Below are positions 32,565-40,402 of a stretch of DNA of 40,402 bases, piece by piece. Within the stretch, counting starts at the first letter, position 1. Each line of letters begins with the position of its first letter. The DNA is from Trichinella spiralis (Eukaryota > Nematoda > Enoplea > Trichinellida > Trichinellidae), in assembly GCA_000181795.3 (NCBI GenBank), contig CM012955.1, positions 3,065,530 through 3,105,931 of the forward strand, written 5' to 3'. Position numbers and translations under genes: made by a program. The notes beneath the pieces are model-generated. The model was not told the origin of the DNA. It worked only from the letters and a program-made list of their open reading frames with translations, and searched no databases.

Positions 32565-35524
32565 ATGGAGCCGTTACCTTTATGCATGTCGGCTGATGAA
32601 GAGCATCGTTTGCGTGAAATTCTGCAACAGGCAGACGCATTTAGAAAACGCGAAGAGATGGATCTCATGCGACAACCACTGGAAGGTCAACTTTTGAAGT
32701 TCACCAATGCTTTTCAAGGATGGCAAAACCGTTGGTGCGTGCTGGATCCAAATAAAGGACAGTTGCGGTATTCGACTTTAAATAATTTTTTCCCATTTTG
32801 CAGTATGCACATCGTTAGGTTATTTGCATTTAGTTATTATCTGAAAGGTGAATGTAAGAATCAAAAACCGAGGGGCGTGTTGAGTTTGGTCAATGCTGAA
32901 ATTAATCCCAGTGAAGAAGATTCTGTGACATTTTCTGTAACGCCCGTTGCCGGGGAAATGTACAAATTTCGGGCCTCGGATATTAAGCAAAAACAAGAAT
33001 GGGTAAACCGTTTGCGCACCGTTGCTGCCGATCATACCGAACGAAAAATAAAGTAAGTTGTTATTGGAATGGAATGATTATTTATTATTTTTACACGTAT
33101 TTCGAATTATTGTTAATTTTATTACCGGAAGTTACGTATGCAGCGTGTTTGATTTCAAGCACGTTCATTTTGCTTATTACTTGATCTTATTTTATCTCAA
33201 GTTTCGATGATCACTTAACTTTCATTGCATTTTTCACAAAAAGTTCTTCATGTACTAATCGAAGATTAGTTTGTGGGCTTAATTGTTTTTGTTAATGTTA
33301 AAATGATAATTTCTCGGCACATTTTACAATTGTTTTGTTTTATAAATTTCTAAATTAAATTTGTTTTCAGTAAAATGCTATAAATGTAAATGTTTAGCAG
33401 TTATTTCAAATTTGTATAGCGCATATTCATAAAAAACAGTATCGTACTGAATAAATGTTTAAATTTTTATTTTCCAAATTTCCTGTTTTTTTTTAATTTT
33501 GATTGAATGTTCAATCTTATTGTGATATACTGTATATATAGTTATAAATTGATATTCAAGTTTTAACATGTATCTCTTAATAGAAGGAAAAAAATGTTAG
33601 ATTATTTTTTTAATTTAAAATATGTGAATGCAATTGCAATTTATATTTTATTTTGTATTATCGGTGTGTGTTTGAAATTGTTTTGATTGGTTTGAATTTA
33701 TTATTAATTTAGAAATCGCAAATCTCAAGCTGTGGTGAAAAGGACCACTTTTTCCGACAATATTTACAACGGTACGGCTCGTCAAGTGACCGTTTTTACT
33801 ACTTTGCAAAATTTACTTTCTTCTACCTCTGAACAGCAGAACTATTTGATACGTAACATCGATGAACTGCCCAGAGCAGTTGTGGATAACGTGCCCGTTT
33901 ATCAGGATTGTCTGGCCGTCAAGTCCTATCTGCAATCGTTGCTTGATAATTTGAACGAATGTTTTGAAGCGTTGAAAACAGTTGAGGTGGGTTTTGTAAG
34001 ATCGGATATTGATTAAATTTTGAAGCGATGAAAAAAAAAAGCAAAAAAATAATGTAGTTTGAAATAATTTTAGCAAGGAATTGTTTCGTCGTTGTATGCA
34101 GAAGCTTCTACAAATGGTGATGGTTCATCGGTTGATGACCAACAAAGCGTTGTGGTGGAAAGTAATGATTCGTATGATGAGGAAGATGAACAAGTTGATG
34201 ATACATTAGCTGTTCCCTTGCCTGTCAGCATCGAAAGCAGCAGCGGCAAAATCATGATTAGTAGTGGTGTTGGTGGTAGTGTTCAGAGGCGTGGGCAGAA
34301 GCCGAAGAAGAAAGACTCACTTTTGACGGTGACGAGCCATCTGAAATTAGGCACCGACATGACCAAAGTGGCTTTGCCGAGCGTTTGTATGCGCGGCTAT
34401 TCGCTGTTGGAAATGTACAGCAATTTTTTTTCCAATTCGTCTTATTTTCTCGACATAGCCGAAAAGAGAACCGCGGACGAAAGGCTCATATCCATACTGA
34501 AATGGTACTTGACCGCTTTTTACTTCGCTTTCGGCGACGACGTCTCACACAAGCCGTACAATCCGGTGCAGGGCGAAACGTTCACCTGCAGCTGGATGCA
34601 GTCGGTCGACGACACTGACCGCCGACGGCGGATCCGTTTCCACGCTGAGCAGATCTCCCATCGACCGCCATGCACGGCAATTTTCGCTTCATCTTCGGCC
34701 GGAAATTTGTTTTTCAACGCCACCATCAGCCACAAGGCCACATTTATGGGCAACTCGATCAACGTGACCAGCTTCGGAGATGCCAAGCTGGCCGTGTCTA
34801 CATCCGACGCCGGCGACGGGTCCAACAAGCGGTATGTGAAAATTTTGAACATATTTTTCAGAAATGACAACAAAAATCCTACGACTACTACTACTATCAC
34901 TACTGTTTTTCTTTCTTTCTCTCTTCCACAGATGGGAGGTGTATCAGATTGGCTTTCCATCTCTGCTCGCTCGTTCCATATTGACGGAACCGTGGATGGA
35001 ACTGGGTGGTAAATTTCAAATCGCCTGCCAGCAGAGTGAAATGTCAGCGGCGGTCACTTTTCACACCAAGCCGTTCTATTTCAGCAAGCTGAACCGCGTC
35101 ACGGTCGAGGCAAAGACCGCCAGTGGTCATGCGTTTTGCCGGATGCAGGGCGACTGGCGTTACGCGATTCACATTGAACTGCAAAGCGGTTCAACCGACA
35201 TGATCGACGTACCTTCAATTGGTTTGTGTTATTGTTTTTCGTTTGTTGTTGTTGTTTACTGTTTGTTGTTTGTTTGTTGCAGCGAAAGCGGTTCGACTGA
35301 TTCGACCGTTGGATAAGCAGGCTGAAAATGAGTCGCGAGTTGTGTGGAAAACTGTAACCGACTGTTTGAGAAACGGCGATTTGACGGCCGCAGACGAGGC
35401 AAAAGTCGCAGTTGAACAGCTCAACCGAAACAAGCCCGCTTCGAACAAATACTCCGCATTCAAGCCTCTGGTCGATTCTACATTTTTCATACACAAAGAG
35501 ATGCCACTGGATGCGTACAATTAA
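32565..35524 (+). CDS. OSBPL11: Oxysterol-binding-protein-related protein, ORP10/11 type
   Basis: Exons are 32565-32767, 32834-33052, 33713 to about 33986 (or 33995), 34074-34831, 34932-35221 and 35283-35524. The model gives 661 aa; human ORP11 has 747. A PH domain (about 38-135) carries QGWQNRWCVL and KNQKPRGVLSL, closest to ORP10/11. A linker with an acidic tract (about 259-275, DSYDEEDEQVDD) follows, then the ORD lipid-transfer domain (about 320-620) with LKLGTDMTKVALPS, KPYNPVQGETF, RSILTEPWMELGG and FHTKPFY. The family signature EQVSHHPP reads EQISHRPP here (424-431), with Arg at 429. ORP10/11 move phosphatidylserine or PI4P at Golgi and endosome contacts. The start is uncertain: the frame stays open to an acceptor at 32538-32539, so an upstream exon may add residues (ELETEFFYMEPL is read through). 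Intron 1 (66 nt) is frame-neutral and lies in the PH domain. Confidence 0.92.
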
Positions 35525-35859
35525 TAAATTAATTTCCCCTTTCCCTAGAGCGGAAAGTGAAAAATTGTACGAATACGTTCGTTATACGGACTTATTATAT
35601 ATTCATATATTCATTCATTGTGATGATAATTTATTATTATTATTCAGTCATAAAATATTTACCCGTCTTGTTTATTGATTGTTCTTTGATAACTGTCAGT
35701 TGGAAAGAGAAACTTTGTTGAAAGCAGTTATTATATTTGCATTATTTTTGTTGATTGTTGTGTGCGTTTTGTTTTAAATAATTGCACAGAGGAATAGATT
35801 CTATTACAAGGCGGTACAGAATAACAAAGTAAGAAGAAGAAGAAGAAAGAAGTGGTGGC
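35525..35859. other. Spacer between the ORP gene and MIC26/27
   Basis: This is 335 bp of AT-rich DNA. An AATAAA overlaps the ORP stop codon (35523-35528). An (AAG)n run at about 35832-35850 precedes the next start codon. Both genes read the same way. Confidence 0.45.
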
Positions 35860-36790
35860 ATGCAACAGCGGTTGTCAAACGGTGCTGATGAGAAAGAAAA
35901 GCACATTCGCATCCAAGATGTAAGAAATAAACAAATACAATTATTATTTCACTCCCCTCCCCCTCCCCTCTCCATCTCCTAGTTTTACCTCTCCCTGTTC
36001 AAGGGATATCGATTTAGCAGGGTTGTTTCGTTTAGATTGACGTCTATTTCAACAATGCTGAAAAGCATTTGAAGCGGGCGCAAGTGATCTCCGAGAGCCC
36101 GTTGCTGTTGCAACCGTACGTGTCGAAGTGTCTGGAAAATGCCAAGCCCCTGTTTTGGAACGTCAAACGTACAGCCGATCAAGCGATCGTCTATTTCGAT
36201 TATTTCAAAGCGGCGGCCGAATGTGAACAAAAAAATTTTTTTTCAACATTTTCTTTTTCTCCTGCATATTCATAATTGTGGAGGTTTTTTGTTTTGAAGG
36301 TAATTATGCGTACTTTGTCAAAGAAGACCAGACCGCTTTGCCGAAAACAGTTGCCATTGCTCTGGCAGCGATGGGTGGCTTTTTGATGGGCTTTCGCAAA
36401 GGTACTGAAGCAGAAAGTTCAATTTCAGTTTTTGAAATTATTGTCATTCTTGTTGTCCAAGGTGACAAGTTGTCAATGGCCAGTTACAGTTTGTTGGCGA
36501 CAAGCCTGGCCGCTGTGTTCTGCTATCCGCAGCCGACGGTGAAGCTGATCCAACAAGGGGCGGAAAAGCTGCTCCAGTACCGTTGGAATCACCATTCCAG
36601 TGCGTACATCCATCCCCCTCCCATTTTACGTTGATTATTCTAATTTTTGTTATGTTTTTTAATAATTTCAGCTTCTGCTTCGCCACAGTCGCGGTCGTCG
36701 TCGTCGTTGTCTTCCGCGACCACAACTAGCACTGCCAGTGATAGCCGAGACAGCGACATGTACACAACTCGCAGTGACCGCATAGCCTGA
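35860..36790 (+). CDS. APOOL: MICOS complex subunit MIC26/MIC27 (apolipoprotein O family)
   Basis: Exons 35860-35919, 36036-36222, 36300-36401, 36462-36599 and 36672-36790 give 201 aa, the family's usual size. The conserved core lies at about 84-141: NYAYFVKEDQTALPK, a glycine-rich membrane segment AIALAAMGGFLMGFRKG, then SYSLLATSLAAVFCYPQP. This parallels YVYL...LPK...GLAGLILARKG...CYP of human APOOL. The family sits in the inner mitochondrial membrane and shapes crista junctions with MIC10; MIC27 binds cardiolipin. The start MQQRLSNGADEKEKHIRIQD was chosen because it alone joins exon 2 in phase. It is acidic and lacks an obvious presequence. The last exon encodes a Ser/Thr-rich tail of about 38 residues. 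MIC26 and MIC27 cannot be told apart from sequence alone here. Confidence 0.9.
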
Positions 36791-38871
36791 AGCAAAGTTA
36801 AACGGATGCTGCATGTTGTTCGTTGGAGACGAATTTTTCCCCCTTTCGAAAGTGAAAATTCTCTTATTTCCATTCGTTACATTCTTCGATTGGTTCTCAA
36901 AGTCGTATTCTATGCGTACTGCTCTCTCTGTATCCCCATTTTTGGCCAGGTCAATTCTTCCAACTTGCTGTACATATTACACAGCTCATCATCTGATCGG
37001 ATTTTCTCAGCTAACGAGCTTAATCCTAACTCGACTTTGAATAGTTTGCTGCATGTTGCATGTTTGACAGGCGAAAACTTTTCTTCTTTTATAAAACTTT
37101 CCCACTTCTAAAACGATCTTTTAAAATATTCTTTGATTAATGTTATTTATAATTAAAAAAAATTTTTTACTCCACTTTAGTTCAAAATCCATTTTGAAAA
37201 CAAATTTCTTTTTCGAACAGTATTGAATTACTTTTTATCATATTCGTTAAAGTCAGCATTCAAGCAGCACTTTTATATTCTGTGAATTCTTTGTTCATTT
37301 CGCATGTTCTTCAATCGTGCCTTTTATTTTTGCATCCACCCACGTTCCGGTGCGTGGTCGTGAAATAACCGACGAATGATGCTGCTGTGAAGCTGCTGAA
37401 TGTGAAAGTATTTCATTAAATAACGTGTGCTTCAAAACTTTTACTTTTATTATGAAAATTGTAGTTGATAAGTAAGTAACTTTTTTGAACAGTTTATTCC
37501 ACTTGAAACTATGCGTAGCGCATCAGAAAAGCAGCTATTTTTCAATAGCCATTGACCGTTTGTTTGGATACCCCTTTTGATTGATGTGAGCAATTAGATT
37601 TCATTTCCTGGTCATGCTTATTTACCAGGTTGCACTATTGTTCGATGAAAACGAAACACCAAAACAGGGCAAGATTGCTAAATTTTAGGGTCTTTACGTG
37701 AAATGAAAAAATAATTCGACTTGCCAATTTATTGAAAACATATAACTTCTGAACGTATAACGATCATTTCGGCAAACGATAAATCTCAATGACTGTTCAT
37801 CGAATAGCCAATATCTCAACGAAACGTCGTTGTCGATGGAAAATAAACGCTGAAGCTGAATATTCTTTTCTCTTCATACAGACGGAAGTTGCCAATCATT
37901 AACTCTCTTTCAACAGAAGCAAACATTGCCAATTTCTGCACAGGAAACATTGTTGACATCGAACCTATTAGATTCGAACTAATTTGACTTTCCTGACGAT
38001 CAACTGCATTGAATTTTTGAAATGATTGCTGTTAAATAATCATTAATTGCTGCAAATCAAAACGAATGCGTTGTAAATGTTTACTTTGCTAAAAAGCAAA
38101 CATTTTATGGAATGTCGTCCCCATTACCATCTTTTTCATGTATTAAGCTTGTAATTAATAACAAATGTGTGCGTATTTGCATTTACTTTCACAAAGTGAC
38201 AACGATGCAATTGTGATTTGCATAATTAGTATAATATGGAGTCCGTCAGGGTGAACCTTCATTACAAATGCTATGAAATTACATAAATTCACAATTCATT
38301 TCAACCTATTGGTCTCATGCGTGGTATTTATTCGAATCTGTAGAGGTATCCACCACTTTGTACGGTGAAACTTATTCCATGCTACTCAGACAATGGGGCA
38401 TATTGTAAAATAAATTTATGATTATTTCAAGCAATTGTGTGCCGGTTATAGGTATGTAAATTTTCAATAACCCACAATCTATGATTTTCTGAGAAATTTG
38501 ATAAAGCTGACAGTTTAAGCATTCGAAATTTACAGAACAAAAAAACTGGCGTATTGCACGAAAATAAGTTTACAATGAGATAATTTTGGATAATTCTTAT
38601 CTCTAAATTGTAATTAATTAAAAACTTCAGTATACAAGGGTTTTTTATTTTAAAGGTTACTATTACATTAATGAAATTCAGGAACAATTCTTATTAAAAA
38701 TTAAATTCCTATTTCGGGTGAAAACATTGATAGTTTTGTTGTAAAATTTAATAAAATTATTCGGTATGCACATTTATTGAACTTCTCTTTTTCATTCCTT
38801 TTTATTTCGATTTCATTAAAATCACACTTAAGTTTCACTTTTTTTGGTATATCTCAAGAAATACGCAATCA
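36791..38871. other. AT-rich spacer before the right repeat arm
   Basis: This is the 3' flank of MIC26/27, then 2 kb of AT-rich DNA with no confirmed gene. A 17-bp imperfect palindrome, ATTAGATTCGAACTAAT, lies at 37967-37983. The largest ORFs (36806-37111 plus, 38427-38687 minus) have random-looking composition. Confidence 0.5.
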
Positions 38872-40402
38872 GGCATCCAATCAATGCATTCAATTTTGCA
38901 TTTACATTCCGCTTTATAATTTCTAATTATGATTTTTATAAATTTCTAAAACTACTTAACAAACACCAATACTTAAGAAAAGCTCAGTTTAATTGCACAG
39001 CTATCCTAACGGCTACGGATTAATAAAAAATGGGGTTATAATAAATTAAATCATTTTATTTACGAAATACAAAAACTCAGCTTCGGTGTCTATAGCTAGG
39101 ATTCGCTACGCCAAAATAAATTCTAATACCTGCATAACCACATATACATTTGAATTCACATGAAGCAACAACCACCAAACATACACAATGGGCAGGGTAA
39201 TTGTGTAATGAGAAGTGTTTATATTTTTGGCAAAGTTCCAATTAAATTTTCTTCTCAAACGGAGTGCATTAAGTAAATAAAGAGCAAATGAAAATGTACG
39301 GTAGCCGTATTTATCAGCAGAAATGAATAACATAAAAATTTGCATGCGAGGTCGTTCGCTTTATTGACCTAATAGAAATCATTTCAGTTTGAGGCCGTCC
39401 GTGGATGGTAGCTCAGCGTTTTGATTGGAAAATTGACTGAAGACAAACATTGAAGCCAAACACTATTCTTGCTTTTTATTCATTATTATTTTTTGGAACA
39501 ATTTCTGAAAAATAATTTTTTAATCAACATTCAAAGACAATGAACATTAAGGATGAGAAAATGGTGCATTTAGCAGTAAGTGGCAGTTTTTTCATTTTTA
39601 AGTCATAATCACTTAACAATACAATAGAGAATCGATATTGATTAAATACACCCTGTACGCATTGTTTATCTATTATTAAAATACGATTTTTCGAAAATCA
39701 CCTTTGTAGTAGCTAACATGCACTTTTCATTGACAACAAGCAAGCTTTTATCCGCAAATTGTTCACTTAAAATTAGCTTCATTTGAGCTAGTTGGTTTTC
39801 TGATTTAAGAAAATTTTCAGACATACGTAGTTGTATTTTGTCTAAGTGAATTTTGTTTAGTTTCGGCGTTTTTTGTTAGTATATATTTTGAATGGATTTT
39901 AAATATCAAGGTCATTTTTGAATTTTCAAATAGTCCTTTCCTTATTGGTAGAATTTAGCAGTGCATTTCTTCTGCTTATATTACGGCTTAGGTTTGACTT
40001 TATCTTCAGCGAAAAGTTCTAACGCACTAAAAACCGGTTTCTAACGCTGCATTATGCAAATAACTATCGCTATAAGGCGCCTTATCATCAGTCAGGGTGC
40101 GTTTGTTTGCTTAATTTACGTGCCAATTAGTAGCATCGTTGAACGTTCTCTGAGTTCATTATAGCGTTAAGTAGCTGCTGAAGTCGGTTTCAGAATTACT
40201 GACAAGTATTCCATTTTTCTGCTTTTCATTTTCTTAAAACTTTGTATACTCATTATGCAAACAATTATTTTTTAATTAGATAGCACTTAATGATTATATT
40301 TGTTATAATTCTACTTTGTGATAAAGTGAGGACAATTTTGATTTAATATCATTATTACAGGTTTAAAGAATGGAGCAAAGAAAATGTGAAAACGCGGACG
40401 AC
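38872..40402 (-). repeat. Right arm of long inverted repeat (about 1.53 kb)
   Basis: This is the reverse complement of 1-1540, about 90% identical by eye with scattered substitutions and small indels. Homology begins at about 38872 and runs to the last base of the window. It carries the counterpart of the 79-codon ORF (39106-39345, minus) and of the GGCGCC palindrome (40072-40085). No coding domain was recognised. Confidence 0.9.

Noticed and set aside
35890-35919. ATG at 35890 (MRKKSTFASK) as the MIC26/27 start
   Set aside because: It looks more like a basic presequence, but its frame meets a stop after joining exon 2; only the ATG at 35860 is in phase.
37967-37983. tRNA-like T arm (5-bp stem around TTCGAAT, minus strand)
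   Set aside because: No matching acceptor, D or anticodon arms were found at the right spacing; it reads as a short palindrome.
1-40402. The whole window as one giant terminal-inverted-repeat mobile element
   Set aside because: The interior holds conserved cellular genes with normal introns and no recognised transposase, integrase, protein-primed polymerase or capsid gene. Kept only as an open question in the findings.

Overview
The window looks like a piece of nuclear genome from a small-intron invertebrate, most likely a nematode, possibly of the Trichinella/Trichuris type. The organism call is inference. It rests on many short GT-AG introns (54 to about 260 bp) with TTTTCAG-like acceptors, GC-rich exons set in very AT-rich spacers, small secreted or membrane orphans, and full-length animal housekeeping genes. 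No bacterial, viral, rRNA or tRNA feature was recognised.

Layout. Both ends carry a diverged inverted repeat of about 1.53 kb (1-1540 and 38872-40402, about 90% identical by eye) that brackets 37 kb of gene-bearing DNA. From left to right: a lone probable exon (about 2.1-2.3 kb, minus); a six-exon signal-peptide/one-TM orphan (4914-6184, plus); V-ATPase subunit G (7414-8160, minus); TRAPPC8 in 15 exons (8482-14188, minus); a BLM-type RecQ helicase in four exons (15054-18704, plus); an unresolved GC-rich coding-like block (18.8-19.6 kb, mostly minus); a run of small orphan genes and exon groups (21.9-26.3 kb); a five-exon secreted Cys-rich protein (26874-28300, plus) with a possible relic paralogue beside it; VPS51 in six exons (29134-31878, minus); an OSBP-related protein of the ORP10/11 type (32565-35524, plus); and the MICOS subunit MIC26/27 (35860-36790, plus). 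The rest is AT-rich spacer with microsatellites.

How the genes relate. Several neighbours work in the endomembrane system: TRAPPC8 (TRAPPIII tether), VPS51 (GARP/EARP tether), ORP10/11 (lipid transfer at Golgi/endosome contacts) and V-ATPase G (proton pump). VPS51 and the ORP gene are divergent and share a spacer of at most 0.69 kb. V-ATPase G follows TRAPPC8 on the same strand by 321 bp, close enough to ask whether they are co-transcribed. The gene models were built by hand from splice phase and remembered family alignments. In each full model all exon phases close and the length is near the family's usual length.

Main points for a second look: the inverted-repeat bracket; the ORP signature EQISHRPP in place of EQVSHHPP; a frame-neutral 66-nt intron inside the ORP PH domain; and several multi-exon orphan genes that single-frame ORF calling misses.
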